Assembly: GCA_037179515.1 (NCBI GenBank)
Contig: JAXCGZ010001910.1
Coordinates: forward strand, 98,501 to 162,500
Reading direction: 5' to 3'
DNA from: Halocaridina rubra
Lineage: Eukaryota > Arthropoda > Malacostraca > Decapoda > Atyidae
Length of the DNA stretch: 64,000 nucleotides
Below are positions 1 to 13,025 of the stretch, in pieces. The translations under genes and the position numbers were made by a program. Numbering within the stretch: position 1 is the first letter of the stretch; each line of letters starts with the position of its first letter. The notes beneath the pieces are model-generated. The model saw nothing but the letters and a program-made list of their open reading frames with translations. It had not been told where the DNA came from and ran no database searches.

Positions 1-2960
1 CCCTAAGATGATGATAGATCCGCTCTTTGAAGAAAGATAGGTCATAAAATTATGAAAAACAGAATAAGGAAGAGAGTTCCAGAGTTTAGAGGTGGATGGG
101 AAGAAGCACTTGCTGCACTGACCAATCTGCGAGCTACAAATCTCCACAAAGTACCTGCTAGATGTGGCCACTTGGCGAGTGTTACAAGGCCTCGGCGGGG
201 GAGGGATGCAACTCGTCAACTCATCATAGCAGCAATGCAAGTAAAAACGATAGAAAAGAGGGAAGGATGATATCTTACTGCAAAGAGAAAGAGAATCCAG
301 ATTGGAAGTATGAGAAGGGTCAGTGATTAGTCTACTTGCCTTAGATTCAATCCTGTCAAAGAGATAAGTATAAGAGGAAGCACCCTAGAGCTGTGAGCAG
401 TATTCCAAGACCTTTATAGATATTATGTAACTGAAAAGAGGAACATAATGACAAAAACGACACATAAAACCCAACTTTTCAGATGCAGATTTAGAATTTA
501 GATTATATGACTCTTCCAAGACAAATAAGAGGCAAACTGGATTCCAAATATGTTCATAGAATTAAGAGGGTAAATACTGTTACCTCTAATGACAATAGGG
601 CTATTAGGAGAACAAGATAAAGAGATAGTCAGAGACTGTGTGCTGGAGGCATTAATTTTAACTAAACCCACTCAGATACTCTGTAAATCGATATTTATAG
701 ATGAAGAAAGAGTGATATGAGACTGCGTACGAGAAGCAGAAAAAGGTTGTGAAGAGAAAGTAGAGGTAAAATGCAGGGTAGAATCGTTGGCAAAGGCGTG
801 GAGAAGAGAGGAGGATGGGAACTGAAGAAGACAGTTGATGAAGAGAAGGAATAGAGTAGGTGAAAGAACACCACTGGCTACTAGGAATGAGCTAGATGTT
901 ACACCATTAACATCCACATATATAAATTAGTCATGAAGAAAACTGGATATCAAAGAGTAGAGACAAGGGGTAAAACCATAAGCAGGAAGTTTGGCCAACA
1001 GAGCCTTGGGCCACACTCTGTCAAAACGTCTTAGAGATATCAAGAGCGATGAACAAAGGATTTCCCATGGTTTTCAGAGAAGATAATCGTACATGAGAGA
1101 GATAGGACAGGAGGTCACAGTGCTATTTCCTTGCGGAAGCTGTACTTATGAACGGAATTAAGCGAGTTAGATTCAAGATGTTTCAAAAAATGGAAATTGA
1201 GCAAAGATTTGAATACACTAGCTATAACGGAGGTTAGGGCAATAGGTCGGTAACTGGAAGGAACAGAGTGGCCACTATTTTTAAGAACAGGATTAACTAG
1301 CACCTCCAAGAAGAAGGATAGATACTTCTTGAAAGACTGAGGCAAAAAAGGAGAGCAAAGTGTGGGAGCCAGTTCATCTGCAAAGTCCTTAAGGATCCCT
1401 ATAAGTATACCTTCAGGTCTGGATGCCTTTTGCGTCTATAGAGAGCAAAGGACCTTATGGTTTTTGCGTGAAGAAAGAATACGGAAGTGTATAGTATTAA
1501 AGAGGGGTAAAGTAAGAGGAACAGGAGCACTGAAATTGCTTACAGAAGAGTTGACAGGAAAATGAGAGTCGAAGAGAGTGGCATATGTCAGTGGAAGAGC
1601 ATGCTATATAACAATGAGCATGAATGAGAGGGGGAAAGCTTGAGTTATAAGCTTTTCAAGAAATTTTTGCCTAATGACCAGAAATGTTTATCAGTGGTAA
1701 AGGAGTTAAGGGTATCAACTTTGCTTCTTAAAAGAGAAGCTTTAAACTTTCGAATCTGAGCTGGGCAGCAATTTCTAGCGGTAATAAAAGCAAAGTGAGT
1801 TATATCAGAAGGCAAGTCTTGACTAATCAATACACCAATCCCTGGCCTGCATAGCCATGAAGCAGGCACGATCAAACTACGGATTAGGGGGGAAAAAGGT
1901 TTCATAGATAAGGGGATGAATGCCTCCATTCCTGAGGTTATGATCTCAGCAACTTTTAGGGCTACCTGATCAGGGTTGCAGGTCTGAAAGCAGTAGTCAT
2001 CCTATGAAAAGTTATGCAAATTATCACATTGGGTATGCTCGAAGTACCAAAGGCAGCGCTGAGTAGGAAGAATTGATGGAGGGGAGCGAAAATAGAAGAG
2101 ATTAGATTAATGAGTGGTCAGAGTTACCAAGAGGGGAAAGTTCAGAATATGAATAGTTTGAAAGATTAGAAGTCAAGAATAAGTCAAGACTGTTAGCTGC
2201 ATGGTCGTGATGTTCGGAAATACAAGTGGGATGTTTGATAATCTGCTTCCTATTGTGAATAATAGAGAACCAAAGGGTCTCACTTCCTCTCACATCAGTG
2301 TGAGAAGAATGAAGTTACTCACGGTGGTGCACGGTGAAGTTTTCAGTATAAAGAACTTCTGCATGTGGGTGAGAAGACAGCAAGGACTCATGGCAAGACG
2401 ACAGACATTCAAAGATGGGTCTGAAGTTAGTAGAGTTGGGAAAGGAATGGCAAAATTAAAGAAATATAATAGTAGTGGAGAGATATATCTTCAGTCAGAG
2501 TACATCAAAGTTGGGAGATTTAAGGTCCATGAGCCTTGCAATAGGAGTATTAGTGTTACAGTAGGCTCAGACCCCACCTTTGGAACAGAAATGAGAGTAC
2601 AGGTTATAGTGAGAGATTTGAAATGGGCCAGGGGATGTATAGCTAGCCAGCTGGATTCCCAAAAGAAGGACGAGATTAGGGAGGGATGTACCCAAGTGCT
2701 AGTCCACAGATGAAAGATTGAAATTCAGACCACGGATGTTCGAAAAGTGGAGCGTGAAAGCAGCAAATCTGTCAGGAGGTGCAAGGTTATGGGCAGAACT
2801 ATTACTATCACCAAGAGTGTCTACCATCACGCCAATAGTGGAGTCTAGATCCCCAGAGAATCTCTGCATCCCTCTATGCTGGGTACTGATGGACATAGGT
2901 TGTGAACTTCCATAATTATAGTAGAGATCAGAAAAAAAGAAATTAAATAGAAACATAGAT
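1..2960 (-). mobile_element. Decayed non-LTR LINE (endonuclease + RT), family B
   Basis: Broken minus-strand reading frames follow the order of a LINE ORF2. Near 2700-2950 is an endonuclease start (SNIRGLNFNLSSVD). Near 2102-2293 is the endonuclease end (NSLDLFLTSNL, then SDHSLI with the catalytic SDH). Near 1115-1345 is an RT entry block (SSYRPIALTSV). Near 672-917 is the RT core (LSPTLFLLFINCLL, then FANDSTLHF). The expected FADD catalytic box reads FAND, and frames are interrupted many times, so it is dead. An LWNSLP-type tail is readable near positions 40-110. The clade is inferred to be Jockey/CR1-like. The element probably continues past the left edge. It differs from LINE-A further right. 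Confidence 0.75.
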
Positions 2961-3722
<762 letters not shown>

Positions 3723-3725
3723 ATT

Positions 3726-3816
3726 GTGTTGACTTCAGGTATTAGAGAATTACTTCTATTCTTCCTATCTCCTTGAATTAGATGATAAGCGGTAATCTTC
3801 TAATACCTGAGTTCAG
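3726..3816. repeat. Small foldback hairpin
   Basis: Two arms of about 28 bp, centred on cttcaggtattagagaatta and its counterpart ggtaatcttctaatacctga, are inverted complements with a few mismatches around a loop of about 35 bp. It could be a short foldback MITE or a relic inversion. Confidence 0.6.
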
Positions 3817-4003
3817 CACAAAATTACCTGGGGATGAGGGAGGGGAGGGGCCAAGACTTTCTTAATAGGATACTATTTGCTACCTTGAAAATGCTCTCAT
3901 TGGAGAGATATAGCTTGATATTGTGTAATTAATAGCCAAGTTCGTCTACTCTACTTTAATTTTTTCCATTATGAAGGTGTCACTAGCTTCTCATCTCTGC
4001 TTA

Positions 4004-4005
<2 letters not shown>

Positions 4006-4082
<77 letters not shown>

Positions 4083-4083
4083 G
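4006..4083. repeat. (ATT)n microsatellite
   Basis: About 78 bp of perfect ATT triplets, followed by an imperfect TGTTGT run. Confidence 0.95.
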
Positions 4084-4209
4084 ATTTTTGCTGATGTTGT
4101 TGTTGTTCAGTAAAGCATTCTGTAGAGCATATGTATATTATTATACTATCTTCAGAGGTTACATATGTTTCGGCTAACTCTTAAAGTTAGGATCTTATCT
4201 ATATACAAC

Positions 4210-4423
<214 letters not shown>

Positions 4424-4471
4424 TTACTTAACTCTTTAAAGCTAAAACACAGTTGTATGGTTTGTACTCAC

Positions 4472-4640
4472 TTCCAGTAGAGTAGGAAGAGAATGCTAGG
4501 AGCATGACAGAATATCCCAAAGTATCGCCAGTGACCAAATAACCAAGCAACTAATGCAACACTGCACATTCCTATTGTTCCCAGGACAAATGAAAAAGCT
4601 GCTGTCCATCCCCGCACTTTCTCAGAGCTTAACTCCACCA
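4472..4640 (-). CDS. SLC22-like coding exon 5
   Basis: Acceptor gaataccag|TG and donor TGGAA|gtgagt. It encodes the VVELSSEKVRGW loop and two TM stretches (SFVLGTIGMCSVALVAW, FGIFCHAPSILFLLYW). It ends in phase 2. No continuation was found in 1-4471, so the next intron is longer than 4.4 kb. Confidence 0.86.
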
Positions 4641-6103
4641 CTGGTATTCAATAAAAGACAAAGGAATAATTACTTTGACAGTTCTGTAAGTATGACTTAA
4701 TAGCTCATAAAATTTAAGGAAAATTAATTCATGACTTGCTTAAAATTGAATTGCACTCACCTATAATATAAGGCATTTGGTATATACTGAAGAAAGCTGT
4801 AGCACTGAGGAATCGGGCACTGGCAAACAGCTGCCAGTTTGGCATATACATGTTAATTATTCCGAAAAAGCAATTTATCATCACAGTCAAGAAAAAGATC
4901 GGACGTCGACCAATTCTTCATAAACATTTAAGAGGAAAAAAAATAAGTTTCTCCATTAGGAGTAGTTATTGCATATATAATGTAAATATGAAAGCATTGG
5001 CATGATATGCGTCTACACTAGTAATTACATTCATATAAAGATATGTGGTTTCATTACTGAAGCTTGTTCATTTATAGAAATGAAAAAGACTAATATAACT
5101 TGATTATTAGAGTTTTACATACCTACCTGTCAGCAACAATGGATAAAACAAGGGTCCCAATTGCATTGCCTAATATCGCTACCGAAAATATAGTAGTTAC
5201 TACGTGCTGTTCATCGCACACCCAATTGTAATGTCCAACGGCAGTTTCCTTCCAACTATCATTGCGATAAACCCATCCCATTGTGCAATCTGTAGTATAT
5301 AAAAATTCAAGTATACATAGGAAAACTTTTATACATATCAGATATCCCTTGTAAATCCAGATTTAAAATTTTAAACAGGATTTTTTCTTTATATCAACAG
5401 ACACATATGGATCTCATCTCACCGTATACATATACATTATCTTACCTGTTGCTATATCATTAATCTCATAAGGTGGAGAAGAAGTTGTATTTTCATTTGC
5501 TTGAATTATAGTATACATCTTGCACTGGCTTAAGCGAGGTTTCCCATCTGCACCTTTTTCCCTGTTAAGGAACTGATGTTTACATAGGATTGCATAGGCT
5601 ATTGCATTATTGCTTACATATATCTCATGTAATCTCAGAATATCCAAGATTTGAAAATAAAAATCAGCACAGATTATGAACGTATGAATGCATGTGGTAT
5701 TCCTCAAAAGCTGTCAAACATTTACCATGGAATCGTTAAGTTGTCCCACTCTTCTTGCGAGATAGAAGAAGGACGTCCAGGAACATGACACTTGTGGTCT
5801 GGAGTAGAGAGTAAGAGGAGTAGAGAAGAGGCACCGTATGGACAATAAAAGGACAGAGGGATCATGAAAGCAAACAGGAGTAACATTTGATATCGTCCCT
5901 CTGTGCCTACACTCTCCAATACTCTCTCGAAAGCACTCAGTTTGGTGAGTCCCTTCTCATCGTTTCCGGTGTTTAATAGCTGAGTGTCATGTAAGGTTCT
6001 GCTTGGAGATTGCTTGTCATCATTTGTATCATTCGTGAGGCCAACATCTTCAACGTCTTTCTTTTCAGTCTGTGCCATGACCATCAGCAACTTTATGAAT
6101 GGT
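4472..6103 (-). CDS. SLC22-type organic-ion transporter (MFS), N-terminal part, five exons
   Basis: Five minus-strand exons with GT-AG borders join in a single frame: 6103-5726 (CDS from 6084), 5561-5446, 5289-5127, 4915-4761 and 4640-4472, giving 320 residues. The layout fits the SLC22 family: a hydrophilic cytoplasmic N-terminus, TM1 (about residues 66-92), and a large Cys-containing extracellular loop with NxT/NxS sites (NLT, NTT, NDS) that ends in YNWVCDEQ. Next come a TM pair and the MFS loop motif DRIGRRP (about 212-218), then further TM helices with the ELSSEKVRGW loop. Family members are plasma-membrane carriers of organic cations, anions or carnitine-like compounds; the substrate is not determined here, and carcinine-transporter-like is one possibility. 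The usual length is about 550-600 residues, so roughly the last 45 percent lies beyond the left edge. The start is the first ATG (6084), or ATG 6078, after a splice acceptor at 6104, so a 5' UTR exon lies upstream. Confidence 0.88.
4761..4915 (-). CDS. SLC22-like coding exon 4
   Basis: Acceptor tttatgaag|A and donor tatag|gtgagt. It encodes IGRRPIFFLTVMINCFFG, the second half of the conserved cytoplasmic motif plus a TM helix, then ASARFLSATAFFSIYQMP. It ends in phase 1. Confidence 0.87.
5127..5289 (-). CDS. SLC22-like coding exon 3
   Basis: Acceptor atatactacag|AT and donor gacag|gtaggt. It encodes the end of the loop (DCTMGWVYRNDSW, YNWVCDEQ) and the next transmembrane helix, FSVAILGNAIGTLVLSIVAD, up to the MFS motif. 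It ends in phase 2. Confidence 0.88.
5446..5561 (-). CDS. SLC22-like coding exon 2
   Basis: Acceptor ccttaacag|G and donor acag|gtaaga. It completes the TG|G tryptophan codon and encodes the extracellular loop (EKGADGKPRLSQCKMY, then NENTTSSPP with an N-glycosylation sequon). It ends in phase 1. Confidence 0.85.
5726..6084 (-). CDS. SLC22-like coding exon 1
   Basis: The acceptor ttttttgcag-type end lies just upstream (exon starts at 6103), so the exon begins in 5' UTR. Coding starts at ATG 6084. It encodes the acidic N-terminus, the FERVLESVGTEGRYQ amphipathic entry, and TM1 with FAFMIPLSFYCPYGAS. The donor is CCATG|gtaaat, phase 2. Reading through the donor meets a stop at once. Confidence 0.88.
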
Positions 6104-6158
6104 CTGCAAAAATTGTAAATGTGGATTTAGTCTTGGAAACAACAACAACAATAATAAT

Positions 6159-7375
<1,217 letters not shown>

Positions 7376-7436
7376 GTAAATAAATAAGTATGTGGTGGAA
7401 TGGAAGGAAGTTTCATCTCGAATAATAGTGGCTAAA

Positions 7437-10142
7437 AAGAGGCTGGGATGAGAGGTTTGGGAGTTTTGGGAGTGCATATGGTCCTGGTAGTGAGAGAAGT
7501 GAGGAAGAAAGAGAAGAGTTGGTGGAAGACTTGGGAATGAATGTGAATGTGGTGTTGATGGGAGGTTTGAATGCTAGAGTAGGGAATGAGCCAGTGGATG
7601 GTGTAATTGGGAAGTATGGAGTACTTGGTAAGAATGAGAGAGGAGAGAAAATGATAGAAATGTGTATTGTGAGAGAGATGTTGATTGCTAATATTGCATT
7701 TAAAAAGAAGGATATGCACAAGTATACATGGGTCAGAGTTGATAATGGAAGAGTAGTTGACAGAGCATTAATGGATTATGTTGTGGTGGACAGGAGGTTG
7801 ATTGGAAGAGTATTAGATGTGAATGTACTGAGAGGAGCTAGTGGTGCAATATCTGATCATAATTTAGTATAAATTAGAGTGAGAATGGGAAAAAAGTGGA
7901 GAAAAGGGAGAAGCAAGAGAGGAAGAGAGGTGCTACAAGTGAATTAAATGTATAAAAGAGAGAAAGACTGTGAGTATAAGGCTAGTCTGAGGAATGTGTG
8001 AAATGTAGTGAAAGAGAAAGTGGAGGAGGGAGTGGAGGAAGAATGGGGCTGTTTCAAGAAAGAAGTTATTTAGAAGGAGGCTAAATGGTGGGAGTAAAAG
8101 AATGGTAGTCAATGGTGGAATGGGCAGGTGAGGGCAGTAGTGGCTGATAAGAAGCAGGCATTTGAGGTATGGTTGTAAGTAGGTAATGTAGAGGTGTACG
8201 AAAGGTAGTGTGTAAAAAGGAGGTTAACCAAGTGCGTGGTAAGGGAGGGAAAGAGAGAAGGGGATGTAAGATGGGGTAGATGTTTGTCTGAGAATTTTGA
8301 AAGGAATAAAAAGATATTTTAGAAGGAAGTGAGAAGACTGAGGAAAGGTGACTCTGGTAATGAGGAGAGGGTGAAAGGAGATGGGCAATTGCTTGTAGAT
8401 GATATCAAGGTGAGAGAGAGATGGGCTGAATATTTCAAGGACCTGATAAATGAGGAAGATGATAGAGCAGCAGAGATTGTGGCTATGAGAAACGAATGGA
8501 GAATACCAATGTTAGGGGATGAGAGTGATAGAGAATTAACAAAATAAGAGGTACATTTGGCATTGAAATCAATGAAAGCAGGTAAAGCACCAGGGACAGA
8601 TAGATGCCATGTTGAATGCTTGTCAAAAGGAGGGGAGGCATTAGTAGAATGGATGGTTTGGTTGTTGAATGTATATTTCAGGAAAGGGAGGGTCCATGTT
8701 GACTGGAGGAGCACATGTGTAGTTCCACTTTACAAAGAAAAAGGAGATAAGTATCAGTGTTGTAGTTTTAGAGGAATTTGTTTGTTGAGTAAAGTTGGTA
8801 AGGTGTAAGGAAGAGTGCTAATCATGAGAATTAGGCAAAGCACTGAGAGACTGATTGGAAATGAACAGTGTGGGTTCAGAAGAGGAAGAGTATGTGTGGA
8901 TCTGGAGCTTGTGGTACAGCAGGTGTGTTAGAAGTTTTTGGAAAAAGTTGGGACACTTTTTGGGCTTTTATGGACTTAGAGAAAGCATATGACAGGGTAG
9001 ATAGAAAGGTGTTGTGGAATGTCTTGCTACTGTATGGAGTTAGTGGAAGTTTGTTGAATGCGGTGAAGAGTTTTTACATGAACAGCATAGAATGTGTGTG
9101 GAAATGGTATGAGTGATTGGTTTGAGGTGAATGCAGGGTTACATCAAAGTTGAGTAATGTCACCATCATTGTTTAATGTGTATATGGATGGAGTAAGGGA
9201 AGTAAATGTAAAACAGAGGCTTGGAACTTGTGGGTGAGGATGGAAGGTTGTGGAAATTGAATCACTTGCTATTTGTGAATGATACTGTGCTGGTGGCTGA
9301 TACTGAGAATAAACTGAATCATTTGGTGACTGAGTTTGTTAGGGTATGTGAAAGAAGAAAATTGCTGGTGAAGATCAGTAAAAGTAAAGTAATGAGATGA
9401 ATGAGGAGTGTTAATATTGGCAGATTGAATGTAGGAGTGAATGGGGAGTTGCTTGAAGAAGTTGAGAGTTAAGTATCTGGGGTCGTACGTATTAAGGAGT
9501 AGATGTGTGGATGTAATGGTAAGTCACAGAGTGAAGGAAGCAAGTAAATATCTAGGTGGGTTGAAAAAAGTAATGGGAAATATATATCTGGGAATGAATG
9601 CAAAGAGAAGGATATACTCGAATGAAGGTGTGATTGTGTCGACAGCATTGAATGGAGCAGAGATTTGGAATGCAAGAGAGGATGAAAGGATCAAGTTGAA
9701 TGCAATTGGAGTTAGGTCAAGAGGGAGACAAAGAATGAGATGGATGGATGGTGTGAAAAGGGCATTGACTGCATGTGGAACATCAGTGGAGCAGGGAATA
9801 GTGCATGCAAGAGATAGGAATGATTGAAGGAAGATTGTGTATAGATGACCCTGGTCAAAGGGATTTCTTGCACCTTCTAGCTCAGTGAACTATGATGGAA
9901 GGGTGTGAGAGGAGTTGCCATATGTTGAAGCAGTAAGGGTAAACCAGCTGAATTTGTCGGGCATTATTTTAGAATATTCTTGCCCGATTACCTTGTGGGT
10001 GACCCAAGGAGGGTGAAATGAGGGGAATGTGGAAACCCTTTATCCCATAGGAGCTAAGAGGTGTGGTTGAGGTATGTGTGGCTCGTGGTGAATGCGCACA
10101 TCTTGCCTCTGCCACCCTCCTTATAAGGGCGAATGAGGCCAC
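7437..10142 (+). mobile_element. Decayed RTE-like LINE, endonuclease to 3' UTR
   Basis: Plus-strand frames in RTE order. Endonuclease 7519-7872 (GGLNARVGNEPVDGVIGKYG, YTWVRVDNGRVVDRALMDY, ISDHNLV with SDH). Linker 7920-8330 has stops. RT 8329-9116 (KAGKAPGTD, RGICLLSKVGKV, MDLEKAYDRV). RT end and C-terminal domain 9240-9830 (VNDTVLVAD in place of FADDTV). 3' UTR to about 10142. Several in-frame stops and frameshifts make it a pseudogene. The 5' end is truncated within the endonuclease. Confidence 0.82.
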
Positions 10143-10149
10143 GTGTGCA

Positions 10150-11026
10150 TGTACGTATGTACTTTCCACAACCTTCCATTCTCACCCACTTATTCCAAGC
10201 CTCTGCCTAGCACTCTTTCACTCTTTCACTTACTTCCTTTACTGTTCCATCCACATACACATCAAGCAATCATTGCTACATTATACATCCTTGACGTAAC
10301 CCTACATTCACCTCAAGCCAATTACTCACATCATTCTCGACTCTCACACATGTTCTACGAATTATGTACACTCTCCTGACTGCATTCAGCAATCTTCCAC
10401 TTATTCCATACAGTCACAATATGCTCCACTATTCCTCCCTGCAACCCTGTCATGCACTTTCTCTAAGTCCATAAAAGTCCAGAAAGTGTCCCTACTTTTC
10501 TCTAAGAACATCTCATACACCTGTTACCACAAACATCTGATCCACATATCATTTTCCTTTCCTGAATCCACAATGTTCTTCCCCAATCAATTTCTTAGTA
10601 CCTTTCCTAATTCTTTCGATCAACACTCTTTCATATACCTTACCAACTACACTCAATAAACTAATTCCTCTGAACAACTACACATGTAATTATCTCACTT
10701 CCCTTCATAAAGTGGAAATACACTTGCACTTCTCCAATCAATTGGGACCTTCCCTTTCCTGATGCATGCATTGAACAACTTCACCATCCATTCATCTAAT
10801 GTCTCCCCACCTTTTGACAAGCATTCTACTTGACACCCATCTATCCCGAGTGCTTTTTCTGCTTTCATTACCCCCAATATCATTTGTGCATCCTCTTTTG
10901 TTATATTCTTATCGTTTTCCTCACCTAATACTGATATTCTCCATTCCTCTCCCACTACCAAAATCTCTGCCTCTCTATTATCTTTATCACTTAGCATTTC
11001 CTTGAATTACTCAGCCAACAACAACA
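10150..11026 (-). mobile_element. RTE-like LINE fragment, inverted
   Basis: Minus-strand coding from 10997 (REAEILVVGEEWRISVLG, then KAEKALGIDGCQVECLSKGG and DWRSASVFPLYEGK) down to about 10150 corresponds to the RT segment of the adjacent plus-strand copy. It is truncated at both ends and meets the preceding copy tail to tail at about 10145, giving an inverted pair. Confidence 0.78.
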
Positions 11027-11028
11027 TC

Positions 11029-11121
<93 letters not shown>
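11027..11121. repeat. (AAT)n microsatellite
   Basis: About 95 bp of AAT triplets at the truncated 5' side of the inverted RTE fragment. Confidence 0.95.
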
Positions 11122-11122
<1 letters not shown>

Positions 11123-11438
11123 TCACTGACGTTAGTTAATATTTCATGAAAACACATTTCATAGTACAGTTCAGTTCAAACTGAATTGTTGGGAATTTGT
11201 TGGTTATGTCTTACTATGCAAAGTATCAAACTAGATATTTCCATACACATTAAACATGCACTCTAAATTTTCATATACATTCGTACTCGGACATTCATCA
11301 TTTGGTTGTATATCTCTGACATGCAAATTACGGTGTCATGGAATGAGAGCCATTATTATACCATAAAGACAGTAGCCAGCGGCAGAGATCACAGTGGTAT
11401 GTGAAGCAGGATGATGGTGACCTTTGTATTATTAACCA

Positions 11439-11495
<57 letters not shown>

Positions 11496-11997
11496 GTCAT
11501 TTCCAGTTAAATGACAATTAAATGAGGGGGTTAGAATACCTCCCCCGTGTTCCCCAGCGTACCGTATTAGTCAACTAAATGGGGCGGAGCGAGGGGATCG
11601 GGAATCTTCTCCTCTGTATTATCACTTCCCAAAGAGTCAGAGTATTTTGCCTAGACTCAGCCACTCCTCACGTAAGTGGAAAGATGCTCATGTATATATA
11701 CAATTATAATATCCGTAATAAAATTACCTTTTAGAGTGACAAAGTGGCTCTTTTTCATAAAATAAAGGTACAGTGTTTGCATATCAAGTGATTCATATTG
11801 ATTTAGGAAGTAAATAAATAAACTATCTCGAAAGTATGATTTCGTGAAGTGCTAAATATTTCCCTTAAACTTAATTGTACACATAGGCCTGTAAATTCTT
11901 GAAAACTCCATATATGACTTAACATTTCTTAGGAAGGTATACGCAGTTTTTTTTTTTCACTGCTGCTATTAATACTGGTATAGCTTGGCTAATATTT

Positions 11998-12089
<92 letters not shown>

Positions 12090-12479
12090 TAGTGGTTGTA
12101 CATCTTTGGAAGCCTATAAGCATTACTCTCGCTGTGCTATGCAATTTCCTCTTATTACTAAATTACCAATGATGAGCCAACAAACTCTATGTTCTAATAT
12201 ATTTCCAAGCCTTTGAATGATGTTTCGGTCCCTGATATCCAAAGATAAAAGTGAGTAGAGAGGTGGCGTCTTGTGTAGCATGGTATATCTCATTGCAAGT
12301 GGATTTGAGGAGGAAGTAGTAATTGTGGCCCATATTAGAGACATTTAGCTTGTCGTGGATTGAATGATGTTGTATAAATGGAGCAAGTAGAGGTTTATCA
12401 AAATAATCTCCTGTTTCTTTGACATAGGGAGCTCTTTGCTTTTCCATATAAACTGATGTTATATTTGAGTTCGCACCTA

Positions 12480-12480
<1 letters not shown>
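11122..12480. other. Unassigned region with two (TC)n arrays
   Basis: (TC)n arrays lie at about 11443-11491 and 12002-12084. A weak minus-strand frame at 12447-12187 (FIQHHSIHDKLNVSNMGHN) could be transposon-derived but matches nothing I can name. No splice-flanked host exon was recognised. Confidence 0.4.

Positions 12481-12547
<67 letters not shown>
12481..12547. repeat. (TTA)n microsatellite
   Basis: About 67 bp of perfect triplets. The first LINE-A fragment starts immediately after it. Confidence 0.95.
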
Positions 12548-12548
<1 letters not shown>

Positions 12549-12549
<1 letters not shown>

Positions 12550-13025
12550 ATACTGGAAAAGTTCAAAGCCAATCTACGAAACTAATGCCAGAAATGCGCA
12601 ATCTCAGTTATGAGGAAAGCCTGAAGGAATTAAACTTACCATCAATCAAAGCTAGAGGAATGATGGGGGGGATGGTAACGTATTTAAAATTCCTTCATAG
12701 TTATGATAGAGTAGATAAGGTTCGATATTTTGATATGGCTGGCACTAGAACTACAGGTTTTATTTTGGAACTTCGTATAAAAACTTCTTTGCAACATGTA
12801 AGGAAGTACTTTTTCTTTTAGTGTAAAAATAGTTGATAATTGGAAGGCGCTAAGCAAGGAGGTAATAAATGCTAACTCAATTCATAGTTTTAAGGACAAA
12901 TATGATTATTAACAATGAGTATAAAAATGGAACCGACCTGGAGAAGGGGCGTTATGAACATAAGGATTTTTTCCGTATGGATAATTAGGTAAATACATAC
13001 ATACATACATACATACATACATACA
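12549..13025 (+). mobile_element. LINE-A 3' fragment with (ATAC)n tail
   Basis: It matches the C-terminal end of the LINE-A ORF (LMPEMRNLSYEESLKELNLP, with frameshifts near 12820) and its 3' UTR ending in aattaggta, then a (ATAC)n tail at 12986-13025. The next copy begins directly in that tail. Confidence 0.85.

Noticed and set aside
12187..12447. Minus-strand 86-codon frame as a host exon
   Set aside because: No acceptor/donor pair and no recognised family; left as unassigned.
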